64,000 bases of DNA from JAMXLO01 sp963818775 (lineage in GTDB: Bacteria > Pseudomonadota > Alphaproteobacteria > Acetobacterales > Acetobacteraceae). A program made the translations under genes and the position numbers. Positions 18,528 to 27,163 of this stretch are shown here, piece after piece (position 1 is the first letter of the stretch; every line of letters starts with the position of its first letter). The notes beneath the pieces are model-generated. The model searched no databases, had not been told where the DNA came from, and saw only the letters and a program-made list of their open reading frames with translations. The stretch is taken from contig CAWFUF010000003.1 of NCBI GenBank assembly GCA_963818775.1, positions 1 to 64,000 on the forward strand, written 5' to 3'.

Positions 18528-18853
18528 TCGACTGAGAAACTCGTGCCGCAGCCGCAGGCCGACTTGGCGTTCGGGTTGCGCACCGCGAAGTGGCTGCCCA
18601 TCAGCTCGTCGGTGTAGTCGAGTTCGGAGCCCGCCAGCAGGTCCAGGCTGGCCGGATCCACCAGCACCGTCGCCCCGGCGCGTTCGATCACTAGGTCGTC
18701 GTCCTGCGGCGTCGCGTCCAGCTCGAAGCGGTACTGGAAGCCGCTGCACCCACCCGCCAGCACGGCGACGCGCAGGGCGGCAGCGTGGCCTTCGGCGGCG
18801 ACGATCTCGGCAATGCGGGCAGCCGCCCGCTCGGTCAGTCCGAACTGTTCCAT
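18524..18853 (-). CDS. erpA: Iron-sulfur cluster insertion protein, HesB/IscA family
   Basis: The 109-residue A-type carrier delivers Fe-S clusters to apoproteins. The three conserved cysteines are present: one in LAGGCSGFQYRF and two in the terminal SACGCGTSF. The start at MEQFGLTERAA gives the usual length; an alternative Met lies four codons upstream at 18865. It overlaps xth by four bases and is divergent from dgt across a short spacer. Confidence 0.92.
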   Translation of the reverse strand: MEQFGLTERAAARIAEIVAAEGHAAALRVAVLAGGCSGFQYRFELDATPQDDDLVIERAGATVLVDPASLDLLAGSELDYTDELMGSHFAVRNPNAKSACGCGTSFSVE

Positions 18854-18911
18854 GACTGGTAACATAGGGCGGGATGGCGCCAAATTGAAGCCGGGTGTAA
18901 TCCCGCCGCCC

Positions 18912-20072
18912 ATGACGCGTGGTGCCACCCTGGCGGCGTATGCCGTGCATGCCGGCTTGTCGCGAGGGCGGCTGCATCCTGAACCGGACGCGCCGACGCG
19001 GTCACCGTTTCAGCGCGATCGCGACCGCATCATCCACTCGTCGGCCTTCCGCAAGCTGCAATACAAGACCCAGGTGTTCGTCAATCACGAGGGCGACTTC
19101 TTCCGCACGCGGCTGACGCATTCCATCGAGGTGGCGCAGATCGCCCGCTCGATCGCGCGCGAGCTGGCGCTGGATGAGGACCTGACCGAGGCGCTGGCGC
19201 TGGCCCATGACCTTGGGCACCCGCCATTCGGCCATGCCGGGGAGGACGCGCTCAATCTGTCGATGAAGCCGTTCGGCGGCTTTGACCATAACGCGCAGAG
19301 CCTTCGCGTGGTGACGATGCTGGAGAGCCGTTATGCCGGGTGGGACGGGCTGAACCTGACGTGGGAGACGCTGGAGGGCCTGGCCAAGCACAATGGTCCG
19401 CTGCGCAACCCGCCGGCCTATATCGCCGAGTACAATGAGCGGCACCGGTTGGAGCTTTCGAGCCATGCGAGCGCGGAGGCGCAGGTTGCCTCGCTGGCCG
19501 ATGATGTCGCGTACCATAGTCATGACCTGGATGATGGACTGCGGGCCGGGCTGTTTGGGCCCGAGGAAATTGCCCACCTGCCGGTGGTGGGCGAGGCGCT
19601 GTCGGCGGCGCGCATGTCGAGCCTGGATGTTCCGCCGCCGCGATTGCGGCACGAGACGATACGGCGCGTCATCGATGTGATGGTCAACGATCTGATCACC
19701 GAGACACGACGGCGGCTGGACAAGCTGGCGCCGCGCGATGCCGATGCGGTCCGGAAGGCCAAGCAGAAGGTGGTGGCGTTCAGTGCGCCGATCGCCGAGG
19801 CGAATCAGGTGATCAAGGATTTTCTGAGTGCACGGATGTATCGGCATTGGCGGGTGAACCGGATGACGACGAAGGCGCGGGTGCTGACGAGCGAGCTGTT
19901 CCGATTGCTGCATGCGGATACGTCGCTGCTGCCCGATGACTGGCGAGCGCGGGCAGGGGAGTCGGGCACGCAGCGCGCGGCGAGCCTGGTTGGCGACTAC
20001 ATTGCGGGGATGACGGATCGCTACGCGATGGACGAGCATCGGCGGTTGACCGATTTGTCGGTGTCGGGGTGA
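18912..20072 (+). CDS. dgt: Deoxyguanosinetriphosphate triphosphohydrolase-like protein
   Basis: The 386-residue HD-domain dNTP triphosphohydrolase cleaves dNTPs to nucleoside and triphosphate. The N-terminal RSPFQRDRDRIIHSSAFRKL is typical. The HD metal site is seen in TRLTHSIEVAQIA and ALAHDLGHPPFGHAGE. The start at MTRGATLAAY matches family length although the frame is open further upstream into the erpA region. A GC-rich palindrome separates it from argS. Confidence 0.93.
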   Translation: MTRGATLAAYAVHAGLSRGRLHPEPDAPTRSPFQRDRDRIIHSSAFRKLQYKTQVFVNHEGDFFRTRLTHSIEVAQIARSIARELALDEDLTEALALAHDLGHPPFGHAGEDALNLSMKPFGGFDHNAQSLRVVTMLESRYAGWDGLNLTWETLEGLAKHNGPLRNPPAYIAEYNERHRLELSSHASAEAQVASLADDVAYHSHDLDDGLRAGLFGPEEIAHLPVVGEALSAARMSSLDVPPPRLRHETIRRVIDVMVNDLITETRRRLDKLAPRDADAVRKAKQKVVAFSAPIAEANQVIKDFLSARMYRHWRVNRMTTKARVLTSELFRLLHADTSLLPDDWRARAGESGTQRAASLVGDYIAGMTDRYAMDEHRRLTDLSVSG

Positions 20073-20080
20073 GTTACGAG

Positions 20081-20125
20081 GGCGCCCCCTCCCCCCAACC
20101 CCCTCCCGCGAGGGGAGGGGGAGAC
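20081..20125. repeat. GC-rich dispersed palindrome, copy 2
   Basis: CCCCCTCCCC (from 20086) can pair with GGGGAGGGGG (20112-20121) around an internal CCCTCCCGCGA loop. It lies between dgt and argS and may end dgt transcription, although no T-run follows. Confidence 0.65.
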
Positions 20126-20148
20126 TATTACTGCGAGGATGGTGGGTG

Positions 20149-21939
20149 ATGGGGCGCGATGTATACGCTTTGATGCGCGAGATCGTTGTGGGTGCAGTGC
20201 GCAGCGTTGTCCCCGAGCTGTCTGATGACATCGTCGCTCGCATCGAAGTCACGCCGCCGCGGGATCCTTCGCACGGCGACATGGCGACCAACGCAGCACT
20301 TGTCGCTGCCAAGATGGCTCGTCAGCCGCCTGCGAAACTTGCAGACGCCATTTGCGAACATCTGCGTCATGCCGCAGGTGTGGTGGAGGCGAGCGCGGCG
20401 GGACCGGGATTTGTCAATCTCAAGCTGAATGCGGCGATGTTTCATGCATTGCTGCCCGACATTCTGCGCGCTGGTGAAGGGTACGGCGACAGCGACAGCG
20501 GCAATGGCACACGCATCAATGTCGAATATGTGTCCGCCAATCCCACCGGCCCGATGCATATCGGCCACTGTCGCGGCGCCGTTGTGGGTGATGCGCTCGC
20601 CAATCTGCTCCTCAAGGCTGGCTACGACGTCACCAAGGAGTACTACATCAACGATGCCGGCGCGCAGGTCACCGCGCTCGCCTGGGCTGCATATTGGCGC
20701 TACTTGCAAGCCATCGGCACACCACTCAGCGAAGCGGATTTTTCCGACGAAGTGCCTGGCGGTCTGCAATATCGTGGCGAGTATTTGATCCAGGTCGGCC
20801 AACGCCTTGCCGAGAGATACGGTGTATCACTGGCGCAGCCGGACGGCGACATTGCGGCGCCGGAAGTCTGGCTCGAGACCGTGCGCGATTTCACCGTCGC
20901 TGCGATGATGCAGGAGATTCGCGACGATCTGCATCTGCTTGGCGTTGATCAGGACGTGTTCAGCTCGGAGCGCGCGATGATCGAAAGCGGCGCGGTGGAT
21001 GCCTCGATCGAATGGTTGCAACAGCGAGAGCTGATCTACGAAGGCGTGCTCGATCCGCCAAAGGGAAAGACACCAGACGATTGGGAACCGCGGCCGCAGA
21101 CCTTGTTCCGAGCCACGCAATTCGGCGACGATGTCGATCGACCGCTGCGCAAATCAGACGGTTCCAACACGTATTTTGCCAACGACATCGCGTATCACGC
21201 GGACAAAGTGAAGCGCGGCTACGATGTACTGATCGACGTCCTCGGGGCCGACCATGGCGGCTACGTCAAGAGGATGAGTGCGGCGGTGAAGGCGCTGTCG
21301 GGCAACAAGGATACGTCGTTCGAGGCGGTGCTCTGCCAGATGGTGCGCGTTGTGCGCGGCGGGGAGCCGGTGCGTATGTCGAAGCGCGCCGGCACCTACG
21401 TGACGATGCGCGACCTGCTGGACGAGGTGGGCCGGGACGCGGTGCGTTTCACGATGCTGACGCGCAAGGCCGATGCGCAGATGGAGTTCGACCTCGACCA
21501 GGCGGTGGCGCAGACGCGCGACAACCCGGTGTTCTACGTGCAGTACGCCCATGCCCGCTGCCGCTCGGTGCTGCGGGCAGCCGCCGAGATGTTCGGCGAC
21601 GCTCAGGTGGCTGACGCGGCTCTGGCCGAGGCCTTACTGGACAGCCTGGCCGCTGAGGCGGAAATGGCGGTGATCCGCCGGCTGGCGCAGTGGCCGCGCC
21701 TCGTCGAGGGCGCCGCACAGGCTCGTGAACCGCACCGAATCGCGTTTTTTCTCTATGACTTGGCAGCCGACTTTCATATGCTGTGGAACCGAGGCAAGGA
21801 CGACTCGACGCTGCGATTCCTACAGGCGGACCGGCCGGCCGAGACGCTGGCGCGGTTGGCCTTGGTGGCGGCGACGGCGGTGGTGATTCGCTCCGGTCTT
21901 ACAGTGATGGGTGTGGTGCCCGTCGAAGAAATGCGCTGA
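20149..21939 (+). CDS. argS: Arginyl-tRNA synthetase
   Basis: The 596-residue class I synthetase charges tRNA-Arg. The N-terminal additional domain is followed by the HIGH-type motif NPTGPMHIGHCRGAVVGD, the KMSKS equivalent VRMSKRAGTYVTM, and the alpha-helical anticodon domain ending in GLTVMGVVPVEEMR. GAGGATGG precedes the start; a GTG one codon earlier is an alternative. It begins the conserved same-direction run argS-SPOR-nagZ-M50-scpA-scpB-tatB-tatC-serS. Confidence 0.97.
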   Translation: MGRDVYALMREIVVGAVRSVVPELSDDIVARIEVTPPRDPSHGDMATNAALVAAKMARQPPAKLADAICEHLRHAAGVVEASAAGPGFVNLKLNAAMFHALLPDILRAGEGYGDSDSGNGTRINVEYVSANPTGPMHIGHCRGAVVGDALANLLLKAGYDVTKEYYINDAGAQVTALAWAAYWRYLQAIGTPLSEADFSDEVPGGLQYRGEYLIQVGQRLAERYGVSLAQPDGDIAAPEVWLETVRDFTVAAMMQEIRDDLHLLGVDQDVFSSERAMIESGAVDASIEWLQQRELIYEGVLDPPKGKTPDDWEPRPQTLFRATQFGDDVDRPLRKSDGSNTYFANDIAYHADKVKRGYDVLIDVLGADHGGYVKRMSAAVKALSGNKDTSFEAVLCQMVRVVRGGEPVRMSKRAGTYVTMRDLLDEVGRDAVRFTMLTRKADAQMEFDLDQAVAQTRDNPVFYVQYAHARCRSVLRAAAEMFGDAQVADAALAEALLDSLAAEAEMAVIRRLAQWPRLVEGAAQAREPHRIAFFLYDLAADFHMLWNRGKDDSTLRFLQADRPAETLARLALVAATAVVIRSGLTVMGVVPVEEMR

Positions 21940-21984
21940 CCCGCGGGGCGAGCCCGTGGAGGGCGCCCCAAAGGAAGAGGCCAC

Positions 21985-22722
21985 GTGTCAGACGATCTAA
22001 GCATTCCCAGCCCAACCTATCGCGTTCCTCGGCATCGGCAGGGGATGGACCCGGTCACCAAGCGATTGGCACTGATCGCTGGTGGATTGGGCGCCACGCT
22101 GGTTCTGGTGGTGGGCGGGTCGTCGCTGATCGGCCAGCGCAATGCACCTGTGCCGGTGGTGCAGGCGGACAGTCGGCCGCTGCGCGTTAAGCCTGAGAAC
22201 CCTGGCGGCATGCAGGTGGCTGGCGCGAACGAGGACATTCTGTCCGGCGGCACCGAAGCGAAGGTTGGCAAGCTTGCGCCTCCGCCGGAGGCGCCGGCAC
22301 CACAGGAAATGCTTACCCAACCGGCCCAGCCGCCAGTCGCAGCGACGCCGGCGCCGATTGCAACATCAAGCCCGGCTCCGGCGCCCATGGCGGCTGTGAC
22401 AGCAACACCGCCTAAGCCGGTCGCCGCAAAGCCCGCCGTCGCACCTGACAAGCATCCAATAGCGGCGCCAGCGGCGAGTGGCGCACTCGTCCAACTCGCC
22501 GCCGTGCATTCCGAGGAGGCTGCGAGGTCAGAGTGGGATCGTCTGTCCAAGCGCGTGCCTGACCTGCTCGGCCAGCATAAGCCCACTTTCAGCAAGGTCG
22601 ACCACGACGGCCACTCGTTGTGGCGGGTACGCACCGGGGGCTTTTCCGACGCGGCGCAGGCGACGACCTTCTGTGAACGGCTGCGCGGCAAGGGGCTGAA
22701 CTGCTCGGTGGCTGACTTCTGA
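21985..22722 (+). CDS. SPOR-domain membrane-anchored protein
   Basis: The 245-residue product starts with GTG. It has a short cytoplasmic head, one transmembrane helix (LALIAGGLGATLVLVVGGSSLI), and a long Pro/Ala-rich periplasmic linker. A C-terminal SPOR domain follows (about residues 165-245: LVQLAAVHSEEAARSEWDRL, HSLWRVRTGGFSDAAQA, CERLRGKGLNCSV). SPOR domains bind denuded septal peptidoglycan, so a division-associated role is likely. Its TGA overlaps the apparent start of nagZ. Confidence 0.9.
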   Translation: MSDDLSIPSPTYRVPRHRQGMDPVTKRLALIAGGLGATLVLVVGGSSLIGQRNAPVPVVQADSRPLRVKPENPGGMQVAGANEDILSGGTEAKVGKLAPPPEAPAPQEMLTQPAQPPVAATPAPIATSSPAPAPMAAVTATPPKPVAAKPAVAPDKHPIAAPAASGALVQLAAVHSEEAARSEWDRLSKRVPDLLGQHKPTFSKVDHDGHSLWRVRTGGFSDAAQATTFCERLRGKGLNCSVADF

Positions 22723-23684
22723 AATCCGCCATCGTTGGGATCGGCGGACTGACGCTGACAGCCGACGAGGCTGCGGTGTTTCACGCCAACCCGCCGTGCG
22801 GCGTCATTCTGTTCGCACGCAACATCCAGGCCCCGCCGCAGCTTGCTGCGCTGATCGCCCACCTGCGCCGGGTCCTGCCGAGTGGCGCGTTGCTGATGGT
22901 GGATCAGGAGGGTGGCCGTGTCGCGCGTCTGCGTCCGCCGCATTGGCGTGCGCATCCTCCGGCCGCCAGGCTGGGCAGCGCGCGCGCGGCTTGGCTGAGC
23001 GGGGCGCTGATCGGCCTCGATTGCGCCGCCGCGGGCTTCGACGTGGTCGCGGCTCCTGTGCTGGACCTGGCGGTCCCGGGTGCGCACGCAGTGATTGGCG
23101 ATCGGGCGTTGGCTGAGGAGCCGATCGCTGTGGCGCGGCTGGGGCGTGCATTCGCGGCGGGCCTGCTGGCGGCGGGCGTGCAGCCGGTTGGCAAACACGC
23201 CCCTGGCCATGGTCGCGCCCGGGTGGACAGCCATTTCGCTTTGCCACGCGTCGAGGCCAACGACCTTGGTGCCGATCTTCTGCCGTTTGCCTTGAACGCC
23301 GACCTGCCCTGGGCCATGTCGGCGCACATCGTCTATCCAGCCTGGGACGGCGCGCTGCCAGCGACGTTGTCCCCGACCGTGATCGAGACGATCATTCGCG
23401 GCAGGATAGGCTTTGAAGGAGTTCTGGTGACTGACGACCTTGCCATGAAGGCGCTGGCTGGCGTGCCGGCCGATCTGGCGCGGCAGTCGCTGGCTGCCGG
23501 TTGCGATGTGGCGTTGTACTGCAGCGGCGATTTCGCGCCCACGGCCGAGTTGCTGACGCATTGCCCGCCGCTCACCGGCGCGGCAATCGCGCGCCTTGCA
23601 TCAGCCCGAGCACTCGCGGCGCGGCGACGTCTGCCGCTGGACGAGGCGGCACTGGCAGCCGAACGGGATCGGCTCCTGGCGTGA
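22719..23684 (+). CDS. nagZ: Beta-N-acetylhexosaminidase, apparent CTG start
   Basis: NagZ removes N-acetylglucosamine from anhydro-muropeptides in cytoplasmic cell-wall recycling. Motifs are GVILFARNI, LLMVDQEGGRVARL, the catalytic loop KHAPGHGRARVDSH and the nucleophile segment VTDDLAMKAL. The N-terminus typical of the family (KSAIVGIGGLTLTADEA) is encoded from 22722. The only codon available before it without a stop is CTG at 22719, overlapping the TGA of the SPOR gene. The next standard start (GTG at 22776) would delete the first barrel strand, so a CTG start by coupling is inferred. Confidence 0.92.
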   Translation: MKSAIVGIGGLTLTADEAAVFHANPPCGVILFARNIQAPPQLAALIAHLRRVLPSGALLMVDQEGGRVARLRPPHWRAHPPAARLGSARAAWLSGALIGLDCAAAGFDVVAAPVLDLAVPGAHAVIGDRALAEEPIAVARLGRAFAAGLLAAGVQPVGKHAPGHGRARVDSHFALPRVEANDLGADLLPFALNADLPWAMSAHIVYPAWDGALPATLSPTVIETIIRGRIGFEGVLVTDDLAMKALAGVPADLARQSLAAGCDVALYCSGDFAPTAELLTHCPPLTGAAIARLASARALAARRRLPLDEAALAAERDRLLA

Positions 23685-24397
23685 TCGACATCATTCCTCA
23701 GCTTGCGCTCGCCGTGATTGCGGCAATCCTGGCGATCACCCTGCACGAGGCGGCGCACGGTTATGCGGCGTTGGCGTTGGGCGACGACACCGCGCGACTG
23801 GCTGGGCGGCTGTCGCTCAATCCGCTGCGTCATGTCGACCGCGTCGGCACCATATTACTGCCCGGCTTCCTGCTGGTCTTTCAGCTGCTGACGTTCGGCC
23901 ACGTGCTGTTCATGTTCGGCTGGGCCAAGCCGGTGCCGGTGTCGGCTTGGAAGTTTCGCGATCCGAGGCGCGGCATGGCCGCAGTCGCGGTGGCTGGGCC
24001 GGCGATGAACTTTTTTCTCGCCTGGATCGGCGCGCTGCTGCTCTGGCTTGTGAATGTGGGCGCGGATCACGGCTTCGATTATTGGGCCGCCCAGTTCTTC
24101 CTGTTCTATTTCATGCTGACCAACCTGGTGCTTGGGCTGTTCAACCTCCTGCCGATACCGCCACTCGACGGAGGGCGCATCGTGGTCGGACTGCTGCCGT
24201 TGGAGTTGGCGCGGCGCTGGGCGCAGATCGAACGCTACGGCATCGTGCTGGTAATCCTAGTGGTATTCCTGCTGCCGCATTTGATTCCCGGCTTTGATCC
24301 GTTCGGCGACGCGCTCAACACAGTGGTGCCGTGGGCGATCAACCTGCTGTTGCGACTCAGTGGGCACGATATCGGCGGGGCCGATGTCCACATCTGA
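23681..24397 (+). CDS. Site-2 protease-type M50 metalloprotease, rhomboid-size membrane protein
   Basis: The 238-residue membrane protease starts at a GTG overlapping the nagZ stop (GTGA). Zinc motif HEAAH is visible in ITLHEAAHGYAALALGDD, and the second metal motif is NLLPIPPLDGGRI. About five or six membrane segments surround them. There is no PDZ domain, so it belongs to the short M50B/YwhC-like group. Such genes are constant neighbours of scpA in Alphaproteobacteria, though their substrates are not established. Confidence 0.92.
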   Translation: MIDIIPQLALAVIAAILAITLHEAAHGYAALALGDDTARLAGRLSLNPLRHVDRVGTILLPGFLLVFQLLTFGHVLFMFGWAKPVPVSAWKFRDPRRGMAAVAVAGPAMNFFLAWIGALLLWLVNVGADHGFDYWAAQFFLFYFMLTNLVLGLFNLLPIPPLDGGRIVVGLLPLELARRWAQIERYGIVLVILVVFLLPHLIPGFDPFGDALNTVVPWAINLLLRLSGHDIGGADVHI

Positions 24398-25142
24398 AGC
24401 TGATCACCTCGTCCTGCGGTTGGAGGGGTTCGAGGGCCCGCTCGATCTCCTGCTCGACCTTGCCCGGGCGCAGAAGGTGGATCTGGCAAAGATCTCGATC
24501 CTGGCGCTGGTGGAGCAGTACCTGGCCGTGATTGAGGGGGCGCGGCGCATCCGGCTGGAACTCGCCGCCGACTGGCTGGTGATGGCGGCGTGGCTGGCGT
24601 GGCTGAAGTCCCGTCTGCTGCTGCCGGACGGTGCCGACGCCGAGGACGGTGAGCAGGCGGCGGACGTGCTGGCTGCGCGGTTGCGCGATCTCTCGGCGAT
24701 CCGGGCCGCGGCGGTCTGGCTGTCCTGCCGGCCGCAGCTTGGCCACGAGGTGTTCGCCCGGGGCGCACCGGAGGATCACACGGAGATCGACCGCTCGCGT
24801 CTGTCGCTGGAGCTTGGATCGCTGGTGCGGTCGTATCTTCAGTCGATGCGCCGGCGGGCGAGCGGGCGGCGCTATCAGGCGCGTCCGCTCACGCTGTGGA
24901 GCGTCAAGGATGCGCTGCAGCGTCTCGGCGCGTTGCTCGGCAGCATGCCGGATTGGGCCAACCTCGACCTGTTCCTGCCTGATACGATCGGCAGCGTGCT
25001 GGAGCGTCGGGCGGCATTCGCCAGCACATTGCTGGCCGGCCTTGAACTGGCGCGCAGCGGCGACGTGCGCCTGCGGCAGGAGCATGCGTTCGGGCCGATC
25101 CTGGTGCGGCGTGTGCCAAGCGGGGTAGAGGAGGGCGCATGA
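24384..25142 (+). CDS. scpA: Segregation and condensation protein A
   Basis: The 252-residue kleisin subunit of the SMC-ScpAB complex organises and segregates the chromosome. The N-terminal LRLEGFEGPLDLLLDLARAQKVDLAKISI motif region is diagnostic. A winged-helix C-terminus normally binds the SMC head. Its start overlaps the M50 gene by 14 bases and its end overlaps scpB by 4 bases (ATGA), so expression is coupled. Confidence 0.95.
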   Translation: MSTSEADHLVLRLEGFEGPLDLLLDLARAQKVDLAKISILALVEQYLAVIEGARRIRLELAADWLVMAAWLAWLKSRLLLPDGADAEDGEQAADVLAARLRDLSAIRAAAVWLSCRPQLGHEVFARGAPEDHTEIDRSRLSLELGSLVRSYLQSMRRRASGRRYQARPLTLWSVKDALQRLGALLGSMPDWANLDLFLPDTIGSVLERRAAFASTLLAGLELARSGDVRLRQEHAFGPILVRRVPSGVEEGA

Positions 25143-25744
25143 CCGAGGATGAAGCCCTGCGCCTGGCCGAGGCATTGGTGTTCGCCAGCGCAGGACCGGT
25201 CGGGGCGCGCGCGCTGTCACAGCTTCTGCCGGAGAACATGGACGCAGATGCGGTGATTGCCGCATTGCGCGAGCGCTACGCCGGGCGCGGCGTGGAATTG
25301 GCCGAGACCGGCGGCGGCGTGCAGTTCCGCACCGCACCGGACCTCGCGCCACTGCTGCGCAAGGTGATCGAGATACCGCGCCGCCTGCCGCGCGTCGCGA
25401 TGGAGACGCTGGCGATCATTGCCTACCATCAGCCGGTGACGCGGCCGGAGGTCGAGGAGATCCGCGGCACCAGCCTCTCGCAACAGACGCTGGACTCGCT
25501 GCTGGAGGCCGATTTGATTGCGCCCAAGGGTCGCCGGGAAAGCCCCGGGCGGCCGACACTGTGGGGGACGACGCCGCAGTTCCTCGCTCAGTTCGGGCTG
25601 AAGGACCTGCGTGAGCTGCCACGTCGCGAGGATCTGCTGCTTGAGCCGTTATCCGTTGTGGTCAGTGAACCGGTGGTCAATGAGCGGGTGGTCAGTGAAC
25701 AGGATGAAACGGGGTCTGCGGAGGCGCCGACCACTGGTCACTGA
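25139..25744 (+). CDS. scpB: Segregation and condensation protein B
   Basis: The 201-residue partner of ScpA has tandem winged-helix domains. The signature region is IPRRLPRVAMETLAIIAYHQPVTRPEVEEIRG, followed by GRRESPGRPTLWGTTPQFL. The C-terminal tail contains a small internal repeat (VVSEPVVNERVVSEQ) that lies outside the conserved fold. The start codon overlaps the scpA stop. Confidence 0.95.
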   Translation: MTEDEALRLAEALVFASAGPVGARALSQLLPENMDADAVIAALRERYAGRGVELAETGGGVQFRTAPDLAPLLRKVIEIPRRLPRVAMETLAIIAYHQPVTRPEVEEIRGTSLSQQTLDSLLEADLIAPKGRRESPGRPTLWGTTPQFLAQFGLKDLRELPRREDLLLEPLSVVVSEPVVNERVVSEQDETGSAEAPTTGH

Positions 25745-25769
25745 CCGTCGCTAACTGCTAACTGTCACC

Positions 25770-26318
25770 ATGTTTGATTTCGCCTGGTCCGAGTTCGCCT
25801 TGATCGCCGTGGTCGCGATGATCGCGATCGGGCCCAAAGACATGCCGGCGGCTATCCGTGCTGTCACCGGCTGGGTCAAGAAGGCGCGCCGCATGGCGGC
25901 CGAATTCCAGACCCATGTCGACGAGATGGTACGTGAAGCGGACCTGAGCGAAGTGCGCGCCTCGATCAACGAGATCCGCAACTTCGACATCCGGGGCCAG
26001 TTGGAGAAGACGATCGATGCGGACGGCTCGATCCGTGCCACATTCGCGTCCAATCCGCTTGAACCAAGCACGCCGGCGGTCACCTCGGTTGAGGAGATTG
26101 CCGTGAGCGAGCCGGTGATCGAGAGCCCGGTCATAGAAGCGCCAGCGCCCTCGGAGGAACCTGCGGTTTCAGCTGCGCCATGCGTGCCGCGGGCGCCAGC
26201 CTTTGTGCCGCCGAACCTGGTGCATCCAGAGGCGACGCACGACGCTGACGGACCCGAACCGCCGGCGTTCATTCCACCGAATGTCGTGCAGCAGCGCCGC
26301 GCGCGGCTGTCAGCCTGA
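25770..26318 (+). CDS. tatB: Sec-independent translocase subunit TatB
   Basis: The 182-residue TatB has the short N-terminal membrane helix (FDFAWSEFALIAVVAMIAIG), the GPKDMPAAIRAVTGWVKKAR hinge and amphipathic helix, and a long acidic, Pro-rich tail. TatB forms the twin-arginine signal receptor with TatC. The usual tatA gene between scpB and tatB is absent; only 25 bases separate them. An expanded tail repeat (PAFVPPNLV, PAFIPPNVV) is seen. Confidence 0.9.
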   Translation: MFDFAWSEFALIAVVAMIAIGPKDMPAAIRAVTGWVKKARRMAAEFQTHVDEMVREADLSEVRASINEIRNFDIRGQLEKTIDADGSIRATFASNPLEPSTPAVTSVEEIAVSEPVIESPVIEAPAPSEEPAVSAAPCVPRAPAFVPPNLVHPEATHDADGPEPPAFIPPNVVQQRRARLSA

Positions 26319-26327
26319 TCAGCGACC

Positions 26328-27113
26328 ATGGCCGATATCGAAGAAGACGATCCGATCAACGACAAGCCGATGCCGTTGCTCGAGCACCTGGTCGAGCTCC
26401 GGCGCCGGCTGATGTGGTCGATCGGTGCTTTTCTGATCTGCTTCATGGTGTCGTACTACTTCTCGAGCCGGATCTACTTCTTCCTGGCTGAGCCGTTGGC
26501 GGGCGTGTTGCGCTCGCAGGGCAATCCCGATCCGCACCTGATCTACACGCAGCTCTACGAGGCGTTCTTCACGCGCATCAAAGTGGCGTTCTTTGCCGGC
26601 GCGTTCATCGCGTTCCCGATCATCGCCAACCAGATCTGGCTGTTCGTCGCGCCTGGTCTGTATCGAAGCGAGAAACGCGCGCTGCTGCCGTTTCTGGCGG
26701 CCACGCCCGTGCTGTTCTTCCTCGGCGCGGCGCTCGCTTACTATTTTGTATTTCCGTTCGCCTGGAAGTTCTTCGCCAGTTTCCAGGATCCGACGGGCGG
26801 CGGCGGCGTGCCGATCGAACTGCTGCCGCGCGTGTCCGAGTATCTCGATCTGGTGATGAAGCTGATCTTCGCGTTCGGCCTGACGTTCGAGCTGCCGGTG
26901 CTGCTGACGCTGCTGGCCAAGGTGGGGATCATCTCGTCGAAGGGACTGAGACGGTTCCGCCGCTATGCCTATGTCGGGATGTTCGTGATCGCGGCGATCC
27001 TGGCACCGCCTGATGTGATCACGCAGACCGGCCTCGCAGTGCCGCTGATCGCGCTTTACGAAATCTCCATCATTGCGGCGAGGATGGTGGAGCCGAAACC
27101 GGTGGAAGTGTAA
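26328..27113 (+). CDS. tatC: Sec-independent translocase subunit TatC
   Basis: The 261-residue integral membrane core of the Tat pathway has six predicted helices. The N-terminal signature is PMPLLEHLVELRRRLMWS and the periplasmic signature is FAFGLTFELPVLLTLLAKVG. It is 9 bases after tatB. The C-terminal tail is short, as in other Alphaproteobacteria. Confidence 0.96.
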   Translation: MADIEEDDPINDKPMPLLEHLVELRRRLMWSIGAFLICFMVSYYFSSRIYFFLAEPLAGVLRSQGNPDPHLIYTQLYEAFFTRIKVAFFAGAFIAFPIIANQIWLFVAPGLYRSEKRALLPFLAATPVLFFLGAALAYYFVFPFAWKFFASFQDPTGGGGVPIELLPRVSEYLDLVMKLIFAFGLTFELPVLLTLLAKVGIISSKGLRRFRRYAYVGMFVIAAILAPPDVITQTGLAVPLIALYEISIIAARMVEPKPVEV

Positions 27114-27163
27114 GCGGCCGTCACGGCGGGTCTCGGTCATGACGGGGAAGCAGAGGAGTGCCC

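Noticed and set aside
19002..20312. A 436-codon leftward open frame opposite dgt
   Set aside because: The plus strand encodes the HD-domain motifs; the leftward translation has no recognisable pattern.
22017..23561. A 514-codon leftward open frame opposite the SPOR and nagZ genes
   Set aside because: Antisense to two recognisable genes with conserved motifs and tight coupling.
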